Below are positions 12,520 to 20,854 of a DNA stretch of 36,359 nt, in pieces; positions within the stretch are counted from its first letter, which is position 1, and every line of letters starts with the position of its first letter. Source of the DNA: a virus. The stretch covers positions 1-36,359 of the IMG/VR virus record IMGVR_UViG_3300030380_005538. One strand, written 5' to 3'. The notes below the pieces were generated by a model. The model saw only the letters and a program-made list of their open reading frames with translations. It was not told the origin of the DNA and searched no databases. The translations under genes and the position numbers were made by a program.

Positions 12520-14478
12520 ATGAATATGAAGAGAAGTCAATTCACACCTATCAAAGATGATTCACCATCATCAACCATGATTCGATTTGGGCGACAAGTC
12601 GCACCAATGCAATTCTTGAGAGAAGCAATTCAGAACTCAATTGAAGCAGGTGCAACAAAGATCAAGATTGAACCTTGTCCAATGGCATTGCATGAGCACG
12701 CTGAGTTACCAGGTGGAATCAAAAGATTGTCCGTTCTTGATAATGGTGAAGGAATGAACGCAGATCAGTTGTTGAAATATATTAATAAATATAATTCATC
12801 ATCCAAGATCAGCGGTGGTCATCATGACAACTTTGGAATAGGTATCAAAGCAACTGCAGCCAACTTCAATCACTATGGTCTTGTGTTCATCTCATGGACA
12901 AGAGAGTCAGATGAAGGCAACATGATTTGGTTGTGCTATAACAAGAAGGCAAAACAATTTGGTGTCAGACATATTCCAGTATATGAAAAACAAGATGATG
13001 GAGAGTATGAACTGACATATAAGCAAGTTGTGTCTTTGAGCGAACTTGAAGCAACCTATGAAAATGAAGGAGGATTTGAAGGGGTTAAGTGGTGGAATGC
13101 TAATCAGAAACTTGCATACCAAACATGGAAAGTTAAAACAATCAAGAAGCATGGTACCATTGTTTATTTTTGTGGAATGCATTCGACAGACAATACTTGG
13201 TGCCGTGATGCTCGTGGCAAATCATTTGCGGAATGGTCTTATACACATTATCTTAATAAAAGATTTTATAATTTAGCCAATGTGTCGAGACATAGCACGA
13301 CTAGAACAAACGTTGACAGTAAGAAATCTTATGGCTTTGAGTATCATACTTATGCATTCGGATTTAAAAAAATTGATGAAAGTATGATTAATGGCTTTAA
13401 AGTCATTACACTATTTAATAAAAATAGCATAGAGAGAGGAGTCGGTAAAAAAAATAAGATGTATTCACATGTTGCGAGTGCTTTTGATATTTCATCATAC
13501 AACAATGGATTCATTGCAGTAAAATATAAGAATGAATTATACAATCTTGAAACAGGCAAACGAGCATCAAGACAATGGGGGATCATTGCTGATGAAGTCA
13601 TGAGTCAAGTAAAGATTATTGTTATTCCTCCTGAGTACGATCCTAAAACAAATTATGGAGTGTTCCCCAATGAAGGACGTGACACTCTCATGATTGAGGA
13701 TGGAAGCAAGGACCAAGAAACAAAGGTCTTAGACTTGAAGGAGATCAGAGAATATTATGTTGATAATATGCCTCAAGAAGTATCTGATGCAATCGACAAT
13801 GCTTTAAGAAAGAAGATGAACTTTAAACATTCAGATGAAGCGATATTCAAAAAGTATAAGTTCTTGTTTAAGTTGAGAGTAACTCGAGAACTTGAAGAGC
13901 AAATGGCAGCAGACAAAGAAGGAGAGGATCAGCTTGATTTAAGTCTTAATGGAGATAAGACCAAAGCGAAATCCAAAGACAAAAAAGATAAACCAGAGTT
14001 AAGCAAGAAGATGAAGGAGAAGCTCGATAAGTTAAATAAAGAGAGTCTTCAAAACAAAAAGAAAAAAGAACTTCTTGCAGGTGTCCTTTGGGAACCTTCC
14101 ACTAATGAAGAAGATTGTCGCTATATCGGTTATAATGGTTTCTCATATCCAATGACATCACTTGTCACAAGACTTGGAACAACAATCTTTTGCAATCCCA
14201 ATCATGACATCTTCAAGCAAATGCAACAATACTTTGTCAGCTTGTACAAGGGAGGAGATAAACGCAAGGAAACTATTATGCATGAGATTCAACATGTTGT
14301 TGAGCTTGATATTAAAGTTGCTCATGCTCATAAGATGGCATTTGTAAAACACTATCCACAGTTAAAAGTTGAGAATCAAATCACGAATGACGAGCTCATG
14401 GGACAAATACTTGGATATAATCTTTATACCAAAGTACAACAAGCATTGACTTCAAAAGGATTAAAACTAAAGAAATGA
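12520..14478 (+). CDS. GHKL (Hsp90/gyrase/MORC-type) ATPase with C-terminal HExxH motif
   Basis: The 652-residue protein has AAGGAAG before ATG. The N-terminal 120 residues carry all Bergerat-fold motifs: N-box REAIQNS (E35, N39), G1 LDNGEGM (D74, G76, G78) and G2 NFGIGIK (G106, G108, K110). A beta-rich transducer-like region follows to about residue 400, then a lysine-rich linker (about 475-515). The last 130 residues include MHEIQHVVE (H588, E589, H592), the HExxH signature of zinc metallopeptidases, with E residues downstream as possible third ligand. ATP-driven clamp proteins of this class act on DNA or proteins. The fusion partner and the position between the terminase subunits are odd; its start follows the hairpin and its end overlaps terL (ATGA). 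Function unknown. Confidence 0.8.
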   Translation: MNMKRSQFTPIKDDSPSSTMIRFGRQVAPMQFLREAIQNSIEAGATKIKIEPCPMALHEHAELPGGIKRLSVLDNGEGMNADQLLKYINKYNSSSKISGGHHDNFGIGIKATAANFNHYGLVFISWTRESDEGNMIWLCYNKKAKQFGVRHIPVYEKQDDGEYELTYKQVVSLSELEATYENEGGFEGVKWWNANQKLAYQTWKVKTIKKHGTIVYFCGMHSTDNTWCRDARGKSFAEWSYTHYLNKRFYNLANVSRHSTTRTNVDSKKSYGFEYHTYAFGFKKIDESMINGFKVITLFNKNSIERGVGKKNKMYSHVASAFDISSYNNGFIAVKYKNELYNLETGKRASRQWGIIADEVMSQVKIIVIPPEYDPKTNYGVFPNEGRDTLMIEDGSKDQETKVLDLKEIREYYVDNMPQEVSDAIDNALRKKMNFKHSDEAIFKKYKFLFKLRVTRELEEQMAADKEGEDQLDLSLNGDKTKAKSKDKKDKPELSKKMKEKLDKLNKESLQNKKKKELLAGVLWEPSTNEEDCRYIGYNGFSYPMTSLVTRLGTTIFCNPNHDIFKQMQQYFVSLYKGGDKRKETIMHEIQHVVELDIKVAHAHKMAFVKHYPQLKVENQITNDELMGQILGYNLYTKVQQALTSKGLKLKK

Positions 14479-15836
14479 TTAACATCAACCCCAACCCATT
14501 GCAGACTCAAATCCTTAAAGCGATCGGCAAACAAGACCGTGTTGTGGCTGCTCGATGTGGTTGGGGAAGTGGTAAGACTTCAGCCTTAGTCTTTTCAATG
14601 TTGCTCGTTTCAAAGTTACGACCTGGCACTTCATCACTCATGGTCACAGATACAACTCCACGCTATAACTCGGTATTGATGCCCGAGATTGAGAAGTGGT
14701 TGGTTCCTCTTGGATGGACTTACAATCACACAAATAAACTATGGACTGATACCGAGAACGGCTCAACCGTTTGGTGTCGCTCGTATTATCGACCAGGTAC
14801 AAGAGAAGCAACTCACAATCCTCTCGAGGGTTTGAATGTCACCAGTGGAGTATGCATGATTGATGAATGTCAGACTCTGACTTCTGAGGTAGCACACAAA
14901 GCACTTGGACGATTGAGGAGTGGACCATCTCCAATCATGATCCTCGTTGGTCTTCCTGTCATTGATGCATGGTGGGTGAAGTTAGCTGAGCAGGCTGAAT
15001 GTCAACCCTTGTTCTTCTCCTCATATGTTAACGAGGAGAACTTGAGTCAAGAATGGTTTGAGGCAACAAAGCTCCTTCCACCCGATGAGCGTGAAGCTAT
15101 GGTGATGAATAAACCAAAACCACCGAGCGGATTGGTGTATTCAGAATTCAATCATGAGAAGCATGTCATCGATGACTTTGTATATCATCCATCCATGACT
15201 GGACGAATTGCAATTGACTGGGGATTTAGAAAACCATCAGTCTTGATCATTGTATACGATGAGCAAAGAGAAGCCTCGATCATTGTTCACGAATTCAACC
15301 CCAAGGAAGTCACCATTGAGCAGCTCAGCTTGATGATCCTTGCTGTAGCATATCCTCGTTCATTGATGCCATCAGCACCATCCAAAAGGATTTGGCTTGA
15401 TACAGGTGTTGCAGATAAAGCAGGTAAAGCAAGGAGTGATCATACTGGCCTCTCTGCATTCAGAGTGATTCGCAAGCATCCCAATGAAGGAGGAATAGGA
15501 TTGCCAATGAGGTCAACCACTGATCCAGTCAGGACAGACATTCTCAACGGTGTCCAAAGATTGAAGAGAGCTTTCAACTCGGGCAAGTATCTGATCACTC
15601 GAGAGGTATGGGAGAAGGGGGAGCGGGCAAGCGGCAACTCAATCAGAAAGGCCTTGCTCTCATATGCATGGGATAAGAAAGAACAACCAAAGAAAGACGG
15701 CAGGGAAGATCCTCTTGATGCTTTAAGATATGATTGTATCTTTCATCATTGGACTGAGTCTGCTCGCAACTATCAACCCAAGAGCAAACCAAACCGAAAG
15801 GTTCGAGTTGGTTCATCAAGAAAGGTTAACTTCTAA
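14475..15836 (+). CDS. terL: Terminase large subunit
   Basis: The 453-residue packaging motor has an N-terminal ATPase with Walker A GWGSGKTS (29-36) and Walker B VCMIDE (126-131), followed by a coupling motif region at MILVGLP (155-161). The C-terminal RNase H-like nuclease has IAIDWG (D248) and the late acidic motif EDPLDALRYD. It packages DNA into the prohead and cuts concatemers. The length is slightly short but complete for siphophage enzymes. The start overlaps the GHKL stop codon (ATGA), so the two proteins are made in coupled fashion. Confidence 0.92.
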   Translation: MININPNPLQTQILKAIGKQDRVVAARCGWGSGKTSALVFSMLLVSKLRPGTSSLMVTDTTPRYNSVLMPEIEKWLVPLGWTYNHTNKLWTDTENGSTVWCRSYYRPGTREATHNPLEGLNVTSGVCMIDECQTLTSEVAHKALGRLRSGPSPIMILVGLPVIDAWWVKLAEQAECQPLFFSSYVNEENLSQEWFEATKLLPPDEREAMVMNKPKPPSGLVYSEFNHEKHVIDDFVYHPSMTGRIAIDWGFRKPSVLIIVYDEQREASIIVHEFNPKEVTIEQLSLMILAVAYPRSLMPSAPSKRIWLDTGVADKAGKARSDHTGLSAFRVIRKHPNEGGIGLPMRSTTDPVRTDILNGVQRLKRAFNSGKYLITREVWEKGERASGNSIRKALLSYAWDKKEQPKKDGREDPLDALRYDCIFHHWTESARNYQPKSKPNRKVRVGSSRKVNF

Positions 15837-16009
15837 TGAATGATATTGACAAAAAAGTAGTGCTTGATTTAAGCAGGGAGATGATCATCCAACCGGCTGA
15901 GATCTTTTCGAATGAAGAGTTTAAAGAGTCAGTGAAGCTCTTTGTTGAAATTATCCAAGCACTACTTCATGAAGATGATCATGAAGATGATCAAAAAGAT
16001 AACATTTGA
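15836..16009 (+). CDS. Small acidic protein, 57 residues
   Basis: This short open frame starts at the last base of the terL stop (TAATG) and ends 57 bp before the portal start codon. The translation begins MNDIDKKVVLDLSREMIIQP, continues with an amphipathic helix (EEFKESVKLFVEIIQALL) and ends in an acidic tail (HEDDHEDDQKDNI). The tail is encoded by 12-bp repeats (GATGATCATGAA). Translational coupling and filling of the gap support a real gene; AAGG lies about ten bases upstream. Family and function are not recognised. It could be a packaging accessory or chaperone. Confidence 0.55.
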   Translation: MNDIDKKVVLDLSREMIIQPAEIFSNEEFKESVKLFVEIIQALLHEDDHEDDQKDNI

Positions 16010-16034
16010 CAAATGATATGATCAAAATGATAAT
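16006..16034 (+). promoter_or_regulatory. Late promoter upstream of portal
   Basis: TTGACA (16006-16011), 17 bp, GATAAT (16029-16034) matches 6/6 and 5/6. It overlaps the end of the 57-residue ORF and should drive the head and tail genes. Confidence 0.65.
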
Positions 16035-16043
16035 ATACCCAAA

Positions 16044-16057
16044 GTGATTTGAATCAC
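16044..16057. promoter_or_regulatory. Dyad GTGATTTGAATCAC at the start of the head transcript
   Basis: 6-bp arms GTGATT/AATCAC around TG, lying about 10-20 bases after the -10 box. It has the GTGA-N6-TCAC form of CRP-family sites. Its position downstream of the promoter fits a repressor site better than an activator site. Confidence 0.4.
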
Positions 16058-16066
16058 GAGGGTATT

Positions 16067-17488
16067 ATGCATCAAGATGACAATGCACCAAAACATTTAA
16101 GGGCGAGATATCCACGCTTCAAAACTTTGGGTATTACAGGAACTCAATTATCCGGTGGTACCATATCGGGATATGAGCAAAACACTTCACTCACTGGACT
16201 CTCATGGGTCCGAGCAGCTGAAGAGATGCTGAGGACTGATCCCGTTGTTCGACGTTCTTGGCATATGTTAAGACAAACCTTGCTATCTGCAACATGGAGA
16301 TTTGAACCAGGCATTGAGAATGATCCTGTCTCTGAAGAGCTTGCACGATATGCAAATGAAGCCTATGGTTTTGATGGCCACTCAGGTCAAATGTCTGTCT
16401 CATGGGAAGAGCAACTCGGATATCTTTTCGAGTATGTTACTATCGGATATCGATACGCTGAAGAGATTTACAAAGTCGGGATCGATGAGAATGGAAGAAC
16501 AAAAGTCTTCTTAGATTATTATGCAGATCGAGAGCCATCAGCTCATAATGAATGGTTGAGCCGAGACGGTCAACATCTCGATGGAGTACTTCAAACCGTC
16601 GTTGGTGTTGGCAAGAATCCACAGCCGATACCAGCAAATAAAATCCTCCTTCTGACTTTGAATCGCACTGGTTCAAACTTTGAAGGTGTTGGAATGCTCC
16701 GGCCTGTTTGGTGGTGGTGGAAGACAAAGCAAAGAGTATCAAATATGATGTGTGTTGGTTTGGATCGTTGGGCAATCCCAACTCCCAAAGTGACAGTCGA
16801 CCGATCAGTTGCAGAGCTTCAAGGTTTAACTGATGGAGACATTGATGCAATGATTGACGATGCCGAAGCACAAGCTCAAGCGTTCCTCTCGACTGAGCAA
16901 TCATATCTCGTCGAGAATGCAGCCGTTAAGTTTGACTCATATTCAACAACTCCATATCTATATTCACAAGGTCCACTCGACATCATCAAAGAGTGTGACA
17001 ATCAAATCAGTCAAGCCTTCCTTGCTCAGTTTGCAAATCTCGGAATCAGTGACACCGGATCAAGATCAGTTGGTGAAGTCCATCTCTCTGTTTTCAGAAG
17101 ATCAGCCATCAACCTTTGTGATGTCATAGCTGGACAAGTCAGCGGACCAGGAAGACGAGGAGGGGGAACCATAGGCCGGTTGATTCGTTTCAACTATGGG
17201 GCTGTCGATCCTTCCAAGTTACCACGCTTGACTCATGCAGGTCTTGACACTGATGACTTGGCCAATAGCCTCGGCATGCTCGGACCTCTTGTTCAATTTG
17301 GACTCTTGACTCCTGATGATGAACTTGAGAGGGCAATCCGTGAAAGGTTGGGAGCTGGTGACCTTCCAGAAGATGCACAAAGATCAGCGATTGAAAGATC
17401 AGTCTCATCAAGTGCAACTGGTGGAAGTGCTTTACTTGCTGAACAACTGATCAGAGCAAGGAGGCGATATGGCAAAGAAGAGAACTAA
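16067..17488 (+). CDS. Portal protein (DUF935/Mu gp29-like)
   Basis: The ATG at 16067 (MHQDDNAPKHLRARYPRF) follows GAGG by five bases and gives 473 residues; a TTG at 16049 is less likely. The family pattern is visible in EEMLRTDPVVRRSWHMLRQT, then SWEEQLGYLFEYVTIGYRYAEEIY, a Trp-rich RPVWWWWKTKQRV and SQAFLAQFANLGISDTGSRS. The portal forms a dodecameric ring at one capsid vertex, through which DNA is packaged and to which the tail attaches. It follows the terminase genes as usual. Its 3' end overlaps the protease/scaffold gene by 20 bases. Confidence 0.85.
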   Translation: MHQDDNAPKHLRARYPRFKTLGITGTQLSGGTISGYEQNTSLTGLSWVRAAEEMLRTDPVVRRSWHMLRQTLLSATWRFEPGIENDPVSEELARYANEAYGFDGHSGQMSVSWEEQLGYLFEYVTIGYRYAEEIYKVGIDENGRTKVFLDYYADREPSAHNEWLSRDGQHLDGVLQTVVGVGKNPQPIPANKILLLTLNRTGSNFEGVGMLRPVWWWWKTKQRVSNMMCVGLDRWAIPTPKVTVDRSVAELQGLTDGDIDAMIDDAEAQAQAFLSTEQSYLVENAAVKFDSYSTTPYLYSQGPLDIIKECDNQISQAFLAQFANLGISDTGSRSVGEVHLSVFRRSAINLCDVIAGQVSGPGRRGGGTIGRLIRFNYGAVDPSKLPRLTHAGLDTDDLANSLGMLGPLVQFGLLTPDDELERAIRERLGAGDLPEDAQRSAIERSVSSSATGGSALLAEQLIRARRRYGKEEN

Positions 17489-19442
17489 AGCTCAAACCCC
17501 TGCCCCTCCCAAGGATAGAATCAAAGGATCCAAGAAGAACCCCAAGGGGTCAGCAAGTGGGTCACGAGGTTCAATCAAGATAAGCCCTGCCACAGAGAAG
17601 GCACTTGTCAACTTGCGTGATAAGCACAATGATAAATATAAATCTCAAGCCAAACGTGTTGACCTTGGGATGCTCAAAGCAGTGTACAGAAGAGGAGCAG
17701 GAGCATTCTCATCTTCTCACCGTCCCAATGTTAGCAGTCGAGAACAATGGGCACTTGCAAGAGTAAAAGCCTTCCTCAAGTTGGTTGGCACTGGTCAAAG
17801 AAAAAAAGCATATAACACTGATCTCGATCTTCTCCCCAAGGGTCATCCTCAAAAGAGTGACAAGAAGGCTGATAAGAAAAGCGAATCAATTTCACTTGCT
17901 CCAAAGAAGTATTCACACATCTCATTTGATCCACCAAAGCAAGCCCAAGAGAATGCAGAAAGAGCACTTAAGAAGAGAGCAGAGAAACCACCAAGTCAAA
18001 GGGGGATGACTCCCGTTGGTTTGGCTCGTGCTCGTGATCTTGCAAACGGTCGTGAGTTATCACCCGATACAGTCCGTCGAATGTTGGCATACTTCACAAG
18101 ACATGAAGTTGACAAGCAGGGTTCTACTTGGGACGAGTATGGGAAAGGCCGGCAAGCTTGGGACGGTTGGGGTGGTGATGCTGGCTTTGCCTTTGCAAGA
18201 AAGGTTGTTAAACAAATGAATGCAGCAGACAACAAGACAACATTGAGAGCTTATGGGGAAGCAATCCAACTTTCTGAATCAAGCTCTTATGAAGTACCTG
18301 AAGGATTGACAGTTGGCAAACCCTTCAAGACTCTGTCACTTGGTCAAGTCTCATCTCGGATGAGTGGTGATGCCATAGGTAAAGAGATTGATGAATCTTT
18401 GATCTCTGAACTAGTTCGAGTATTCAAAGAAAGACAGCAACATGATCCAGTCATTATCGATTGGCAACATGCAACTTCACCTTTTCAAAGTGGATCACCT
18501 GCACCACCCGAGTCAGGCACTGCACTTGGAATGATTGTGGATCTTGAAATGAAATCAGATGGACTTTATGCCGTGCCAGCTTATAACGAGCGAGGGCTTG
18601 AAGTTGTCAAGAATGCCGGCGGTGTCCTTTGGTCATCTCCCGAATATATTCATGGCGAGATCTTTTCTCGTGATGGTGGTGACAAGGTGGGAGATGCTCA
18701 ACTATTAGCAATCACACTGACACCACGACCAGCACAATCCCATAACAAAATTGATCGAATTACACTTTCAGAGGAGTCAATGATGGATGATCAAATCAAA
18801 GAATTAAAAGCAGCTTTAGAAGCAAAAGATGCAATGGTCAAAGAACTCGAAGCCAAGATCAAAGAGATGATGGATGACAAAGATTCATCACTCGTTGAAG
18901 AAGAAACAATGGCAGAAGAGGACGACAAAAAAGACCTTGCTGAAAAAGAAGACGATGAGAAAATGATGGAGAAAAAAGACGACGATGACAAGAAAGAGAA
19001 GATGGTAGAATATGAAGACAAGAGAAAGAAAATGTCTGAATCATTCCCTCAAGATGTTTCTTTGTTGAATGAAGTTGTTGCTCTTCGTGAGTCTGTCAAA
19101 AAGCTCGAAGCTGAAAATACTAAAATCAAATGTGAAGAGGCTGTCAGTTCTTTGTTGCGTGAGGGTAAGATCTCACCAGCTGAACAAGACATTGCTTCTA
19201 AAGCTTGGAACATTAAAGAACTGCAACCCGAGTTCTGGCAAATGTTCAGCGAAAGACAATCCAATTCAAGCGTTCCTTTGAATGAAGTTGGACATGGAGC
19301 AAGCGGACAAGAGATCAGTAAAAAGACTCTTGACCAAAAAGTGCGTGCTTTAGCTGAAGAGAAATCAATCAACTATAGTGATGCATTAAGTTTATTTAGA
19401 GAACAACAACCTGACTTTTATCGTCAAGCTTTCGGAGGTTAA
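17469..19442 (+). CDS. Prohead protease (Mu I-like) fused to scaffold, with extra N-terminal domains
   Basis: The 657-residue protein has AAGGAGG four bases before ATG. Residues 1-55 are basic. Residues about 55-125 (KRVDLGMLKAVYRRGAGAFS and WALARVKAFLKLV) look like the DUF5824-type domain of phage head operons. Residues about 175-255 (GMTPVGLARARDLANGRELS, YFTRHEVDKQG, GWGGDAGFAFA) are a second conserved phage domain. Residues about 285-430 resemble Mu I-type proteases (VIIDWQHAT, LWSSPEYI, QLLAITLTPRPA). From residue 438 a highly charged coiled coil forms a scaffold. An in-frame ribosome-binding site allows separate scaffold synthesis. The protease matures the prohead, and the scaffold shapes it. 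Confidence 0.75.
   Translation: MAKKRTKAQTPAPPKDRIKGSKKNPKGSASGSRGSIKISPATEKALVNLRDKHNDKYKSQAKRVDLGMLKAVYRRGAGAFSSSHRPNVSSREQWALARVKAFLKLVGTGQRKKAYNTDLDLLPKGHPQKSDKKADKKSESISLAPKKYSHISFDPPKQAQENAERALKKRAEKPPSQRGMTPVGLARARDLANGRELSPDTVRRMLAYFTRHEVDKQGSTWDEYGKGRQAWDGWGGDAGFAFARKVVKQMNAADNKTTLRAYGEAIQLSESSSYEVPEGLTVGKPFKTLSLGQVSSRMSGDAIGKEIDESLISELVRVFKERQQHDPVIIDWQHATSPFQSGSPAPPESGTALGMIVDLEMKSDGLYAVPAYNERGLEVVKNAGGVLWSSPEYIHGEIFSRDGGDKVGDAQLLAITLTPRPAQSHNKIDRITLSEESMMDDQIKELKAALEAKDAMVKELEAKIKEMMDDKDSSLVEEETMAEEDDKKDLAEKEDDEKMMEKKDDDDKKEKMVEYEDKRKKMSESFPQDVSLLNEVVALRESVKKLEAENTKIKCEEAVSSLLREGKISPAEQDIASKAWNIKELQPEFWQMFSERQSNSSVPLNEVGHGASGQEISKKTLDQKVRALAEEKSINYSDALSLFREQQPDFYRQAFGG
18771..18785 (+). 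promoter_or_regulatory. Internal ribosome-binding site and start for scaffold protein
   Basis: GAGGAG (18771-18776) precedes in-frame ATGs at 18780 and 18783; the second is six bases away, the optimal spacing. Translation from here gives about 219 residues covering only the coiled-coil scaffold, like lambda Nu3 nested in gene C. Confidence 0.65.
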
Positions 19443-19445
19443 CTC

Positions 19446-19832
19446 ATGGCTACTAATCAAATTATTCAATCATTCATTGCAGGTGGTACCATCACTGAAT
19501 TTCAAATTGTCAGTGTAAACGCACAAGGCAAAGTTGAAGTATCAACAAATGGCACTGATAAAAATTGTGTCGGTATCGCTCAAAGAGGCGCTTCAGCAGG
19601 TGATCCGGTTGACGTTGTGATCTCTGGAATTAGTCGAGCTATTGCAGGTGGTGCAATCACTGCAAGTACTGATCCACGTTTAAAGGCCACCACTGGCGGC
19701 GGTAAAGTTGAAACTGTGGCGGCTGGTGATTTTGCAGTTTGTCGCATGATTCCTAACATCAATCAAACCTCAGCGGTAAGCGGTGATCAAATCACTGTTC
19801 TATTCGTTGGTCCAACAATCGTACACGCTTAA
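19446..19832 (+). CDS. Capsid decoration protein (DUF2190-like)
   Basis: The 128-residue protein has GGAGG seven bases upstream. It is glycine/alanine-rich and beta-dominated, with CVGIAQRGASAGDPVDVVIS (about 39-58), ISRAIAGGAITASTD and a terminal TVLFVGPTIVHA. This is the standard pattern of small trimeric head-stabilising proteins that sit on the capsid next to the major capsid protein, and its position just before the capsid gene supports this. No unusual features. Confidence 0.75.
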   Translation: MATNQIIQSFIAGGTITEFQIVSVNAQGKVEVSTNGTDKNCVGIAQRGASAGDPVDVVISGISRAIAGGAITASTDPRLKATTGGGKVETVAAGDFAVCRMIPNINQTSAVSGDQITVLFVGPTIVHA

Positions 19833-19842
19833 GGAGTGACCC

Positions 19843-20847
19843 ATGGCTAGTTCATATAATAATATTCATCCAGTCGATCAGATTTTAACAAGTTTAGTCT
19901 CTGAGGTTGTGCCTTCAGACAGTCAGCTCATTGCAAATCAAATCTTTGAGAACGTAAAGATCCCTGAAAGAAGTGGTACTTTCTTACTTGAGAATAGTCG
20001 AAACTTCATGGGTGCTGGTGTTGGTCTAGATCTTGAACGTGCCCCTGGTGCAAGACGTGCAACCATTGGAAGCTTTGACAGAACATCCTTGACATTCAAA
20101 GCTAAAATCTTTTCTGCTGAAGATTCGATCGCAATGGAAGACATCATTGATTCCCAATATCCCGGCGGTGAAGAAGCTCGTATTATTCGCAAAGTTCGAC
20201 GTGTTATGATGCTTGCAAAAGAGAAGCGTGCTGCTGACTTAATGTTTGATACAGGCTCATTCTCAAATGATAGTTGTGCAAATGTTATGGGTGGCCAAGT
20301 TGACGCAGCTGGAACCGATGCTTTGACTGGTCTTGACAAATTAAAAGATCTTGTCTTTGCGGCGGCTCATGGTATTAACCCCGATACATTAATATTCGGT
20401 CGTGGTGTATTCCGTGCTTTAGCTCGTAATCCCGAGGTTCGTGGATATGCAGGAACAACAACCGCCGGTCTTGCAAGTGGTAACATGATCTTGACTGATG
20501 AAGCTACAAAACAAGTTTTACGTGACATCCTTGGAATCCCGAATGTGTATGTTGGTGAAGCTCGTCGTGAGACTGCTGTACCTGGTGCCACTTCAAGTGA
20601 AGCTCAGATTTGGAACACTGAAACAATCTTCTGTGGTATCATGAAGGGTGCTGATGCAATCGTGCAAAAGTCTGGTAATGTTAAAGGAATGCCTGTTGCC
20701 GCTTTGAACTTTGACTTTGGTGGAATGCAAGCCGGTCAATATGACAGTCTTGATGCAACTCGCCGTTATGTATATGCTGAAGAAGTACAACAATTCAAAG
20801 CAATTGATTCTACTTTAGGATACATTCTGACTGACTGCTTAGCATAA
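19843..20847 (+). CDS. Major capsid protein (HK97 fold)
   Basis: The 334-residue protein has AAGGAG six bases before ATG. It follows the decoration gene and is the expected size. Recognisable parts include IPERSGTFLLENSRNF (N-terminal arm to E-loop), EARIIRKVRRVMMLAKEKRA (long spine-like helix), FGRGVFRALARNPEVRGYA and VYVGEARRE (P/A domain). It forms the icosahedral shell, supported by the scaffold upstream. It lacks an obvious delta-domain, consistent with the separate scaffold. Confidence 0.88.
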   Translation: MASSYNNIHPVDQILTSLVSEVVPSDSQLIANQIFENVKIPERSGTFLLENSRNFMGAGVGLDLERAPGARRATIGSFDRTSLTFKAKIFSAEDSIAMEDIIDSQYPGGEEARIIRKVRRVMMLAKEKRAADLMFDTGSFSNDSCANVMGGQVDAAGTDALTGLDKLKDLVFAAAHGINPDTLIFGRGVFRALARNPEVRGYAGTTTAGLASGNMILTDEATKQVLRDILGIPNVYVGEARRETAVPGATSSEAQIWNTETIFCGIMKGADAIVQKSGNVKGMPVAALNFDFGGMQAGQYDSLDATRRYVYAEEVQQFKAIDSTLGYILTDCLA

Positions 20848-20854
20848 GGCTGAT

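Noticed and set aside
18791-19021. Minus-strand Ser-rich frame
   Set aside because: Antisense of the Asp/Glu/Lys-rich scaffold coiled coil.
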